Assembly: GCA_038040485.1 (NCBI GenBank)
Contig: JBBPIE010000039.1
Location: 1-55,745 of the forward strand
Length of the DNA stretch: 55,745 bases
Source of the DNA: Onstottus_B arcticum
GTDB taxonomy: Bacteria; Acidobacteriota; Blastocatellia; UBA7656
Direction: 5' to 3'
Part shown: piece after piece, positions 41,672 through 50,302 of the stretch
Numbering within the stretch: position 1 is the stretch's first letter
Layout: each line of letters opens with the position of its first letter
Notes under the pieces: generated by a model
Database searches by the model: none
The model's input: the letters and a program-made list of their open reading frames with translations, nothing else
Told to the model about the DNA's origin: nothing
Program-made: the position numbers and the translations under genes

Positions 41672-43627
41672 TTAATTGAGCGGGTCGGGGTCCGGTTCGG
41701 GCGCCATGCTCGAAGTCTGATCACCGCTCAACGCTGCCATGGCCAGAGCTTGCGCCACCGACGCCGGTGTTGAGGAAGCCAATGTTGAGTCAGACAACAT
41801 CACTCCGTCTGCCAGCAAAGTTCCATCAGCCAGCAGCGTGCCATCTGCCAGCAAGGTTCCTTCAGACAACAGCGTTCCACTTGAGAGGAGTGTGCCATCC
41901 GAAAAGATTACTCCCTCGGACAACAACGTTCCGGATGAGAGAAGCGTGCCATCCGCTAAGAGGGTGCCATTCGATAGGAGTGTTCCGCTTGAAAGCAGCA
42001 CGCCGCTGCCGTAGATGCCCTGAAACTTTGTTATCAGAGCGGACCCGTAGATGAAGTTCCACTTCTGGATGATTCCGCCGCCCCAGTTAAACGAATAGCC
42101 TGCGATCGATGTTGAAGCCGTAGGCGTTGCGCCGGTCAGCAGAACATCCCCTAAATATCGCCCTGCTAAATCGGTCCGTATCAAACCGGCAAGCCTAACC
42201 GCCCCTTCTATGTTCAACTCGCCGGCTCCCTGCTCGTAGTTGCTTACCCCGGGGAGCGGTTGCGCGGTGTACTCGAGTACGGCCTTAACGAGATTTGGGG
42301 TGAGATAGGGATTCCTCTGCAGCAGAAGAGCAGCCGCCCCCGCCGCGGCGGGCGTCGCCATTGACGTGCCGCTCATTGTCATCATCTCATGATACGGCGA
42401 CGTGCTGACGTTGCCGTCAAGCAACGGATTATCCGCCACAAGGTGATTGTTGGGGGATTCAGCCTCGAGTATCTTGTTGCCGGGTGCGATGAGATCGGGT
42501 TTGATCAGATTGTCATAGTGCTTCACCCCGGACGTGTCGGTATAGTATCCGCGAGTCGGTCCGCGGGAACTGAAACTTGCCACTGAGTCATCGGCCCGTG
42601 AGTTTGTTCCTAAAGTGTTCGCCGCGCCAACCGTGAGCGCAGAAGGCTCAATTCCTGGCGAGTGAATCGCTCCAAAGACCTTGTTCCCGTTCTGGTCCTT
42701 GCCCGAGTTTCCCGCAGCCACGCACACAACTATCCCGGCGTCGAAGGCTCGCCTGACTGCCTGACACAGAGGATCGTTCACATAGGAATCAACAGCCGTT
42801 GCGCCGAGGCTGAGGTTGAGAACGCGAATGTTGTAAAGCCCCTTGTTCGCAATGCACCAGTCGATGCCCGCAATAGTATTAGAGAGTGAGCCGCGACCTT
42901 GAGAGTCAAGCACCCTGACGTTGATAAGCTTCGCGCGTGGAGCTACGCCGGTATACGCGCCCGCGGAGACGTGGTTGTTTCCGGCCGCCACGGAAGCGAC
43001 GTGCGTGCCGTGACCAAAAGGATCATCTGTTCTTCCTTCGCCAGTGAAATCGATGCTTGCTACTACTCGGTCGGACGAAAAGGAATGATGAGCAGTATAA
43101 ATACCGGAATCAAGTACCGCGATGCCGACGCCGTTGCCGTCGATCGTACCAGTCGCCGCCGTGCCGTAGCTTCTTGCGGCGGCGGCGCCGGTCGTTGTCT
43201 CAAGATGACCGGCAACCTGAGTCGCTCTATCAAGACAGATATATTTGACGCCGTTATCGGAGGCCAGTGCTCGGATCGCGCTTGCGGCGATCTCTACCGA
43301 AGTGGTCTTTCCGCCATTCAAACTCCGGATTACGGTCCCGCCCATCTCGCCGATTCTCGCTCTCAGCTTGCTAAAAGCATTGCTGGTCGGCGAAGGCGTC
43401 GTGTCAACGATCACTCGAACAAGCCGTTCTGGAGCATGATTGAACGCATCCTGCAGGTCCGAAGAGATCTTGGAACCCTGCGCGTCGGGCGGTGGGCCCT
43501 GCTGCGGCGGCTTCGACTTTGATTGAGCCACAACGGATTGCCCTCCCGACGGAAACCCCATCGTGACAAAAGAGGACACAAGTAAAACTGCCGCTAGCAG
43601 TTTTAGAAAGCTGTTAGTTGTCTTCAT
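41672..43627 (-). CDS. Subtilisin-like S8 protease with C-terminal hexapeptide repeats
   Basis: A 651-residue secreted protease (ATG at 43627; GTG at 43636 is an alternative). Signal peptide to about residue 35, an inhibitor-I9-like propeptide region (about 65-140), then the S8 domain with Asp173 (VLDSG), His206 (GHGTHVAS), oxyanion Asn307 (AAGNSG) and Ser422 (SGTSMATP). Residues about 543-617 hold 12 or so tandem six-residue units of the form GTLLSS/GTLLAD, encoded by 18-bp repeats at 41780-42005; the regular Leu-Leu spacing suggests a beta-solenoid stalk or surface anchor. It sits between leuS and GNAT copy 2 and accounts for most of the length difference between the two duplicated copies. 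Confidence 0.93.
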   Translation of the reverse strand: MKTTNSFLKLLAAVLLVSSFVTMGFPSGGQSVVAQSKSKPPQQGPPPDAQGSKISSDLQDAFNHAPERLVRVIVDTTPSPTSNAFSKLRARIGEMGGTVIRSLNGGKTTSVEIAASAIRALASDNGVKYICLDRATQVAGHLETTTGAAAARSYGTAATGTIDGNGVGIAVLDSGIYTAHHSFSSDRVVASIDFTGEGRTDDPFGHGTHVASVAAGNNHVSAGAYTGVAPRAKLINVRVLDSQGRGSLSNTIAGIDWCIANKGLYNIRVLNLSLGATAVDSYVNDPLCQAVRRAFDAGIVVCVAAGNSGKDQNGNKVFGAIHSPGIEPSALTVGAANTLGTNSRADDSVASFSSRGPTRGYYTDTSGVKHYDNLIKPDLIAPGNKILEAESPNNHLVADNPLLDGNVSTSPYHEMMTMSGTSMATPAAAGAAALLLQRNPYLTPNLVKAVLEYTAQPLPGVSNYEQGAGELNIEGAVRLAGLIRTDLAGRYLGDVLLTGATPTASTSIAGYSFNWGGGIIQKWNFIYGSALITKFQGIYGSGVLLSSGTLLSNGTLLADGTLLSSGTLLSEGVIFSDGTLLSSGTLLSEGTLLADGTLLADGTLLADGVMLSDSTLASSTPASVAQALAMAALSGDQTSSMAPEPDPDPLN

Positions 43628-43636
43628 ACTGTTCAC

Positions 43637-44121
43637 TCCGACCTTCCTTCTCGCTTGCCGTATGCTCGCGCCGTCTCACACTCCCTCGTGGTTCATTTGC
43701 CCGAACGGTGATTGCCGAGTCGGCCCTCGCGGTCTCAACTAGTCAACGGCCGTGCCACGGTCTGGAGCGAAGGGCTTAGTGGCGGGACGGCGCGCAGCCA
43801 ATGGACCTCCCAATTTGCTGATCGCGCAATCACCGGAGCCAGGTAAGTCGTTATGACAAGGGTTTAGCTTCTCGCGCGCGGCTCGGAGTTTCGATCGGAG
43901 ATCAAGGTTTTGAACAATGCTGGTTAGACGGGAGAAAACTACTCGAAGACGTTGCTAACCGAGCTTTCTCCGGTCATTTTGACCTGAGCATTCAATCTTC
44001 CTGAAGAAAGGGCCGAGCGCGTAGAAAGGCGCGAAGCTAGCCTGAAAGGGGTTGGCGGAGCAGTGGGAAGGAGAGTGCCCGCGCAGTCTGAACCGCAAAC
44101 TCCAGTTCGACTCGCCACGAA
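43637..44121. other. Intergenic region upstream of the S8 protease; nothing recognised
   Basis: About 485 bp downstream of leuS and upstream of the protease gene. No gene, tRNA, clear terminator or known riboswitch pattern was found on either strand. Confidence 0.4.
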
Positions 44122-46728
44122 TCATTTGAGAACGACATTCACGAGCTTGCGAGGGATAACGATCACTCTCACAATATCTTGCCCGGCGGTTGCGGCAAGG
44201 ACTTTCTCATCCGCCAAGGCTTTGCTCCGAAGGTCGTCGTCACTCGCGTCGGGACTCGCAAACAGTCGGCTGCGCAGCTTGCCGTTCACCTGGACGGCGA
44301 CTTCAATCTCCTCTTCACGAGCAAGCTCAGGATCGAAGCCGGGCCAGGGCGTTACCGCAAGGTCTTCCGCGTGACCATAAGCCTCCCACATCTCTTCAGA
44401 CATGTGCGGAGCGAACGGCGTCAGCATCGCGATCAATGGCTCAATCGCTTCACGCGCGATACGCACATCAGCTTCGGTCGGTCCGTGGTGCTTCTCGACC
44501 GATTGATCGAAAGTGTAAATCTCGTTGGTCAACTCCATCAACGACGAGATGCAAGTGTTCAGGTGCAACCGCTCCTCGTAGTTCTCGGTGATCGAGCGGA
44601 TGAGCTGATGCGTGCGCCGCAGCAGCTTGCGTTGATACTCCGTCAGTTCTCGCGCCTCGATCGTTAGGCGGTCTTGCGACGCTTCAACAATCCGGTCCCG
44701 CCACTTGTAAGCAATGCGCCAGACTCGCTGCAAGTACCGGGAAGCTCCTTCAAAGCCGGTGTCGGACCACTCCTTATCCTTGTCCGGAGGTCCCGAGAAC
44801 AGCACGAACAACCGCAACGCGTCGGCGCCGTGAATGTTGATCATCTCGATGGGGTCGACCGCGTTCTTCTTTGACTTTGACATCTTCTCAACGCGGCCGG
44901 CGATGACCGCTTTTCCGCAAATCGAGCAGGTCTTCTCTTCGGTCACCTGCTCCGGAAAAAGCCACTCGTGCTCGGGACAAAAGTATGTCTCCTTGTTGAC
45001 CATTCCCTGAGTCAGCAGGCGTGCTATCGGTTCATCCAATTTGACCAGTCCCAAATCGCGCATCACTTTCGTCCAGTACCGCGTGTAGATCAAGTGCAGC
45101 ACCGCGTGCTCGATCCCTCCGATGTACTGATCGACCGGCAGCCAGTACGCGATCTTCTCCGGATCGAACGGCTGGCGGTCGTTGTGCGGATCGCAGTAAC
45201 GGAAGTAATACCAGGTCGAATCGACAAACGTATCCATCGTGTCGGTGTCGCGCCGCGCCGGGCCCTCGCACTTCGGACAAGTCACGTTGACGTACTCGGG
45301 CACGTGATCGAGCGGCGAGCCGCCCTCGACCTTCAAGTTCACGCCTTTGGGCAACACAACCGGCAAATGGTCATCAGGAACAGGAACGATGCCGTCGCGC
45401 TCGCAATGAATCATTGGAACCGGCGTGCCCCAGTACCGCTGCCGCGAGATACCCCAGTCGCGCAGCTTGTAGGTAATTGCACCTTTCCCAAACCCGCGAG
45501 CCTCGGCGTGTTCAGTCATTCGGCGGTTTGCTTCTTCGGACGACAAGCCGCTCCATTCGCCCGTGTTTACTGTAGTCGTCCAGTCCTCATCGGGCGCGTC
45601 CAAATCATCGGCAGGTATCTCGCGGCCGTCCGGAGTCAGCTTGATTTGGCGAAACGGCAGGTGGTATTTGCGCGAGAACTCGAAGTCCCGCTGATCGCCC
45701 GCAGGCACTGCCATGATCGCGCCCGTTCCGTACTCGATCAGCACGAAGTTCGCGATCCAGATCGGCAGCCGCTCGTTGTTGAACGGATTCTCGGCGTAGC
45801 CGCCGGTGAAGATGCCTTCTTTCTCGACCTGCTCGAGCTCGCGAGTCTTGCGCTGCTCTTTCAATCTCTCGGCGAAAGACAGGACTTCGTCGCGATTCGG
45901 TTTGCCCTCGAGGACCTTCTCCAAGGCGGGATGCTCAGGCGCCAGCACGATTGCGTTCGCGCCAAAGATCGTATCGATGCGAGTCGTGAATACTGCAATC
46001 GACTCGACGCTGTCGGCGACCTTGAACCGAACGTGAGCGCCGCGGCTTCGGCCGATCCAGTTGCGCTGCATTGCTATCACTCGGTCGGGCCACTTCCCTT
46101 CCAGCTTGTCCAGATCGTCCAGCAACTGATCGGCGTAGTCGGTAATGCGCGCGAACCACTGCATCAACTGTTTCTGAATTACCGGCGAGCCGCAACGCCA
46201 GCACACGCCGCCTGACGCTTGTTCGTTCGAGAGCGAGATGTCTTCCCTGGGGCACCAGTTCACGGGCGCGAGCTTGCGATAGAGCATCCCGCGCTCCCAC
46301 ATTCGAATGAAGAACCACTGGTTCCACTTGTAGTACTCGGGATCGCAGGTCGCGACTTCGCGCGACCAGTCGTAGCTTATGCCCATCTTCTGGAACTGCC
46401 ACTTCATGTAAGCGATCGCATCGCGCGTGAACTTCTCCGGATCAGTGCCGTCCTTGATCGCCGCGGTTTCGGCGGGCTGGCCAAAAGCGTCCCAGCCAAA
46501 CGGGTGCATCACGTTGAAGCCGCGCATGCGCTTGTACCAGGCAAGCGCATCGCCGATCGCGAAGTTCGAGACGTGCCCGATGTGAGCGCGCCCGGAAGTG
46601 TAGGCGAGCATTTCGAGGCAGTAGAACTTTTCGCGCGTTGGGTCTTCGGTTACCTCGAAGGTTTTCTGTGCAGCCCACCGCTTCTGCCACTTTTGTTCGA
46701 TCTCTTGAGGGAAGTATTTTTCTTTCAT
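44122..46728 (-). CDS. leuS: Leucyl-tRNA synthetase
   Basis: An 868-residue class I synthetase. The HIGH motif is at 49-52 (AHIGHVSN) and KMSKS at 615-619. The editing (CP1) domain contains the TTRID segment, and cysteine pairs (CPREDIS..CWRCG; CPKC; CPEHEW..CSICG) indicate zinc binding as in Thermus-type LeuRS. The C-terminal tRNA-elbow-binding domain ends in VIVIPRKLVNVVLK. The last 100 codons are duplicated at 40399-40698. ATG start; weak SD. Confidence 0.98.
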   Translation of the reverse strand: MKEKYFPQEIEQKWQKRWAAQKTFEVTEDPTREKFYCLEMLAYTSGRAHIGHVSNFAIGDALAWYKRMRGFNVMHPFGWDAFGQPAETAAIKDGTDPEKFTRDAIAYMKWQFQKMGISYDWSREVATCDPEYYKWNQWFFIRMWERGMLYRKLAPVNWCPREDISLSNEQASGGVCWRCGSPVIQKQLMQWFARITDYADQLLDDLDKLEGKWPDRVIAMQRNWIGRSRGAHVRFKVADSVESIAVFTTRIDTIFGANAIVLAPEHPALEKVLEGKPNRDEVLSFAERLKEQRKTRELEQVEKEGIFTGGYAENPFNNERLPIWIANFVLIEYGTGAIMAVPAGDQRDFEFSRKYHLPFRQIKLTPDGREIPADDLDAPDEDWTTTVNTGEWSGLSSEEANRRMTEHAEARGFGKGAITYKLRDWGISRQRYWGTPVPMIHCERDGIVPVPDDHLPVVLPKGVNLKVEGGSPLDHVPEYVNVTCPKCEGPARRDTDTMDTFVDSTWYYFRYCDPHNDRQPFDPEKIAYWLPVDQYIGGIEHAVLHLIYTRYWTKVMRDLGLVKLDEPIARLLTQGMVNKETYFCPEHEWLFPEQVTEEKTCSICGKAVIAGRVEKMSKSKKNAVDPIEMINIHGADALRLFVLFSGPPDKDKEWSDTGFEGASRYLQRVWRIAYKWRDRIVEASQDRLTIEARELTEYQRKLLRRTHQLIRSITENYEERLHLNTCISSLMELTNEIYTFDQSVEKHHGPTEADVRIAREAIEPLIAMLTPFAPHMSEEMWEAYGHAEDLAVTPWPGFDPELAREEEIEVAVQVNGKLRSRLFASPDASDDDLRSKALADEKVLAATAGQDIVRVIVIPRKLVNVVLK

Positions 46729-46880
46729 GATATCTGACCGCTTTAGAAGCTATAGATTTTGAAAGCGAGTTTGACGGAGCTGTGTGGGCGAAACAAAATG
46801 ATCGCGCACACGACGCTCAGGCGAGCAACGGGTTCAGAAGGGTGAGTTCGAGTTGTAACGATTTGGAGAACATCGCAGAT

Positions 46881-46910
46881 ATGATAGAACGTCGCTTGCG
46901 AACGTAGCAA
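46881..46910 (-). promoter_or_regulatory. Predicted promoter of leuS
   Basis: On the minus strand, TTGCTA (46910-46905) and TATCAT (46886-46881) with an 18-bp spacer, giving a leader of about 145 nt before the leuS ATG. No T-box element is recognised in the leader. Confidence 0.45.
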
Positions 46911-47024
46911 CTCAAAGTTGCGTGAACTCTAAACACTTCGTGCCCGGTTTGACAGGCTCAACACGGCTCCTGTACAGAGCTTAGCGCGGCACTGCTTCTA
47001 AGCCGCAATGCTCACTAGGGACTC

Positions 47025-48395
47025 ATGACAAGAATCAAAAGAGCCGTCTGCGAAACAGTCCTTTTCGCTTTGACGCTGTCAACAACCAGTATTGCGGCAC
47101 GACAGAGGTCTGGCAAACTCGCGCCGGGGCGCAAGTACACAACCATTGAGCGTCTCAAGCCTCAGCATCTTCGAGCCGTTCGCGCCGATCGCGTGCGTTT
47201 CGCCAGCGAGCGACGACCGGTCTCTGTTAAGACCGGCCTCAATGAGTATCGCGCGGTGCTACATGCTCACGCCGAAGACGCGACGCACACTGGAGGGACT
47301 CGGCCTGAACTGCTTGCGGCGGCCAGGCGAGCGGGAGTCCAGATCGTGATGCTCACCGATCACATCCGGCCAAATCGCGACTTCATTGACGACAGTTGGC
47401 GAGGCGTCCGCGACGGCGTGCTGTTCATCCCCGGGGCCGAAGACCGCGGCTTTCTGTCGTTTCCTATTAATTCGTTAAAGGAAGGCAAGGCCGACTCGCG
47501 CGAGCAATACATAGAGCTGGTTCGTGGTGGCGGTGGAAACATTTTTCTGTCCCACGTAGAAGAGCGGCTCGACTGGCCGGCCGACAAGCTCGATGGGCTG
47601 GAGATCTACAACCATCACACCGACATCAAGGACGAGGGTGCTTTCAACCTGTGGCTGCGAGGTACGCTGACGGATCCGATGCGCCTGCCGGAGTTGGCCG
47701 CTGCGCTCAATGACTACCCGGAAGAAGTCTTCGGCGCTCAGCAGGATTATCTTGAAGGCATCATCGCCAAGTGGGACAGCGATTCGCAGACTCATCCGCT
47801 CACCGGAGTCGCGGCAAACGACTGCCACCACAACCAGGTGTTCACGGTCACCGCGATCGACGAGGCTACCGTCGAAGTCGGCTATATCACCAGCAAGCCG
47901 ACCACGACTCGCGTGACGGCGGATAAGGTGCCGGGCGTGGCCGAGTTGGTGCGAGGGAGAAAGCCGGGTGAGTTGATAGCACGGCTCGACTTCGATCCGT
48001 ACGAGCGCAGCCTGCGTTATGTATCAACTCACATTCTGGCTCGCGAGTTGACGGAGGCAGCGATACGCGAAGCTCTCAAGCGTGGCCACGCATTCGTCGC
48101 GCACGATTGGCTGTGCGACTCGACAGGGTTTGCGTTTGTCGCTCGGAACGGTCGAAAGGCTGGCGTCATAATGGGCGACGAGGTCCGGCTGGGAAGCGGT
48201 CTTAAACTGATCGCCGAGGCGCCCATCAAATGTGCGATGAAGCTGATCCGCAACGGCGAGGTCATTCAGACGAGCAACGCGAGCCGGATCGACTTTGAGG
48301 TAAAGACTCCTGGCGTGTATCGCATTGAAGCCTGGCTCGAGGTAGACGGCGAGCAGCGGCCTTGGATTTATGCTAACCCCATATACGTCCGGTGA
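47025..48395 (+). CDS. Secreted PHP-domain metal-dependent hydrolase
   Basis: A 456-residue protein with a signal-peptide-like N-terminus (VLFALTLSTTSIAA). The PHP motifs are visible: HxH at His80/His82 (VLHAHAED), Asp112-His113 (MLTDH), FLSHVEER, and GVAANDCHH. PHP domains bind three metals and hydrolyse phosphoesters; secreted members of the CehA/McbA-like group act on other esters. A C-terminal beta-domain (residues about 370-456) follows. The substrate is unknown. It ends five bases from the convergent nfo gene. Confidence 0.85.
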   Translation: MTRIKRAVCETVLFALTLSTTSIAARQRSGKLAPGRKYTTIERLKPQHLRAVRADRVRFASERRPVSVKTGLNEYRAVLHAHAEDATHTGGTRPELLAAARRAGVQIVMLTDHIRPNRDFIDDSWRGVRDGVLFIPGAEDRGFLSFPINSLKEGKADSREQYIELVRGGGGNIFLSHVEERLDWPADKLDGLEIYNHHTDIKDEGAFNLWLRGTLTDPMRLPELAAALNDYPEEVFGAQQDYLEGIIAKWDSDSQTHPLTGVAANDCHHNQVFTVTAIDEATVEVGYITSKPTTTRVTADKVPGVAELVRGRKPGELIARLDFDPYERSLRYVSTHILARELTEAAIREALKRGHAFVAHDWLCDSTGFAFVARNGRKAGVIMGDEVRLGSGLKLIAEAPIKCAMKLIRNGEVIQTSNASRIDFEVKTPGVYRIEAWLEVDGEQRPWIYANPIYVR

Positions 48396-48400
48396 TGACG

Positions 48401-49345
48401 TCACGCCGATTTGACGATCCTTGTCTTGTCCACCTTCGCCAGTTCTCGCAGCGTTTTTACGTTCCACTCATAGTCGCGCTCCTTATCCACCGGGGTTTCC
48501 AAAACAAAGGGAATGCGGCGAAACCTTGGGGCTTGGGTTAGCCGCCGAAACGCCTCAGCCCCGATGTGACCGAGCCCGATGTGCTCGTGACGATCGACCC
48601 GCGAGCCCAGCGGCGCTCTTGAGTCGTTGCAATGAATCAGCTTGATCCGATCTGCGCCGAACGAGCCGTCGATCTCGCGAATCGTTTTGTTCAATCCCGC
48701 TTCGGTTGAAATGTCGTAGCCCGCCGCGAATGTGTGCGCCGTGTCGAGACAGACCTCAACCGGAAGATCACTCAGTGCCGCGAGCAAATCCCCGATCTGT
48801 CCGAAGTCGCACCCGATCGATGAGCCTTGTCCGGCGGTGTTCTCGATCAAGATCGTGAGGGCGCCGTTCTCTCCGCGTCGCTTCGCGGGTGCGGCATGAC
48901 TGGAGCTCGATACCGTGCCTTTCAACTCGAGCCCGCGTGTCGCTTCGCGAATTGATTCGACTGCCGTCGCAATTCCCCTCTCGGCGCCCGCCTGTCCGGA
49001 ACTGCCGGGATGAACGACCAGATAATCAGCTCCGAGCGCCAGTCCTCGCTTAAGCTCCTCGCGAAATGTCGAGCGTGACTTTGCCAGTAGCGCCGGGTCT
49101 CGCGCTGCGAGATTGATCAGGTAAACGGAATGAATGACAAGCGGCCATAAACCCGATCTCTCGCGGGCTTCGCGGAACTCGCTGATCTCGGCGGGCGTCA
49201 ACTCGCGAGCTGCCCAGCCTCGCGGGTTGCGCGCAAAGATCTGGAGGCAGTCACACCCGAGCGCTTCGGCGCGCGCGATTGCGTTCGCGAGCCCGCCTGC
49301 GATGGAAACATGCGCCCCTACAATTGGAAAGATTTTCGGTTTCAT
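48401..49345 (-). CDS. nfo: Deoxyribonuclease IV (endonuclease IV)
   Basis: A 314-residue AP endonuclease of base-excision repair with a trinuclear zinc site. Signatures: GAHVSIAGG at the N-terminus, VIHSVYLINLA, VVHPGS, ILIENTAGQGSSIG, CLDTAHTFAAGYD and HCNDSRAPLGSRVDRHEHIGLG. The ATG at 49345 is preferred to the ORF extension at 49396. Relative to the usual 285 residues there is an extra loop of about 20 residues (TVSSSSHAAPAKRRGENG) just before the ILIENTAG strand. Confidence 0.96.
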   Translation of the reverse strand: MKPKIFPIVGAHVSIAGGLANAIARAEALGCDCLQIFARNPRGWAARELTPAEISEFREARERSGLWPLVIHSVYLINLAARDPALLAKSRSTFREELKRGLALGADYLVVHPGSSGQAGAERGIATAVESIREATRGLELKGTVSSSSHAAPAKRRGENGALTILIENTAGQGSSIGCDFGQIGDLLAALSDLPVEVCLDTAHTFAAGYDISTEAGLNKTIREIDGSFGADRIKLIHCNDSRAPLGSRVDRHEHIGLGHIGAEAFRRLTQAPRFRRIPFVLETPVDKERDYEWNVKTLRELAKVDKTRIVKSA

Positions 49346-49495
49346 CGGAACTTCGCGGTTCTGCGGCGGCTGGTCAAGACGAGGATAGCGGCTCACGAGT
49401 CACGCTGCAAAATGAATGGCGGGTCGAACTCGAATGTTTGCTCTGATTGATGGTTCAGCCCTTTGGGCTTTGGAGTGAAATGAACGCCGAGACCC

Positions 49496-49530
49496 GCTAA
49501 CCGCAGAGGCGCCGAGGCGCTGAGGTAGCG
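49496..49530. repeat. Octamer repeat (CGCAGAGG family), single arm
   Basis: Units cgcagagg, cgccgagg, cgctgagg repeat with an 8-bp period, preceded by ctaac as in the copies at 2422 and 25251. No clear second arm. It lies in the divergent spacer between nfo and the Uma2 gene. Confidence 0.75.
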
Positions 49531-49565
49531 CGGAGGCTGGTGACACCGCCGCAAGGATTAGATCG

Positions 49566-49594
49566 CTTTGAGACAAGGAAATATGAGGTATAAT
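49566..49594 (+). promoter_or_regulatory. Possible promoter of the Uma2 gene
   Basis: A perfect TATAAT lies at 49589-49594, with CTTTGA 17 bp or TTGAGA 15 bp upstream. Transcription from it would begin near 49601, which argues for the ATG at 49628 as the start of the next gene. Confidence 0.5.
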
Positions 49595-49627
49595 CCGGCT
49601 GCAACAAAACTCGTGGGAAGAAGGCTT

Positions 49628-50290
49628 ATGAGCACATCCGCGGCAAGCTATCTGGAAGCAGTTGAGCATCTCCCCGACGGCGCGATGCTCCGGCTTGAAC
49701 ACATTAGTTGGGATGAATACGAGCACCTGCTGGAAGAATTGAGCGAATGGCCCGGAGTGCGCGTGAGCTATGATCACGGGAGGGTCGAGATCATGAGCCC
49801 ATTGCCCGAGCACGAGGAGTACAAGGATTTCATTTACAGCATGGTTCGGATCTTAGCAGAAGAAATCAACCTCAGCCTGGAGACCAGAGGCTCCACGACT
49901 TTTAAGAGAAAAGGCGACTTGAAGGGCGCCGAACCCGATGCCTCTTTTTATGTGCAAAACGCTGGTTCGCTTGTCGGCAACCGCAGGATTGACCTCGACG
50001 TCGACCCACCACCTGACATCGTCGTTGAAGTCGACATCACCAATGAATCCCTGAGCAAGTTTCCAATCTATGCGGCGTTCGGCGTGCTTGAGATATGGCG
50101 CTACAATGGCCAACAGGCGCGCATCTATCACCTCCTCGACCGCGACTACGTAGAAGCTTCTGCCAGCCGCTCCTTCCATGGGCTGACGGCGCAAGCAATC
50201 ACCGACTTTGTCGAACTCAGCAAGACGGAGGGACAATCCAAAGCCCTGACAGCCTTTCGACAATGGGTTGGTGCGACGATGCACCCATGA
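49628..50290 (+). CDS. Uma2-family (DUF820) nuclease-like protein
   Basis: A 220-residue protein of the Uma2 family, a PD-(D/E)xK-fold group common in cyanobacteria, Chloroflexi and Acidobacteriota. Likely active-site residues lie in EPDASFYV and DIVVEVDITN, followed by the YAAFGVLEIWRY segment. Members are often called endonucleases but their role is unproven. ATG at 49628 with AAGAAGG just upstream. It ends 12 bp before the hydantoinase-like gene. Confidence 0.88.
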   Translation: MSTSAASYLEAVEHLPDGAMLRLEHISWDEYEHLLEELSEWPGVRVSYDHGRVEIMSPLPEHEEYKDFIYSMVRILAEEINLSLETRGSTTFKRKGDLKGAEPDASFYVQNAGSLVGNRRIDLDVDPPPDIVVEVDITNESLSKFPIYAAFGVLEIWRYNGQQARIYHLLDRDYVEASASRSFHGLTAQAITDFVELSKTEGQSKALTAFRQWVGATMHP

Positions 50291-50302
50291 ACGATACCCC
50301 CG

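Noticed and set aside
43640..43860. c-di-GMP (GEMM-like) riboswitch upstream of the protease gene
   Set aside because: A minus-strand segment with gggcaaat...gagacggcg recalls the GEMM pattern, but the GNRA tetraloop/receptor parts and spacing do not fit.
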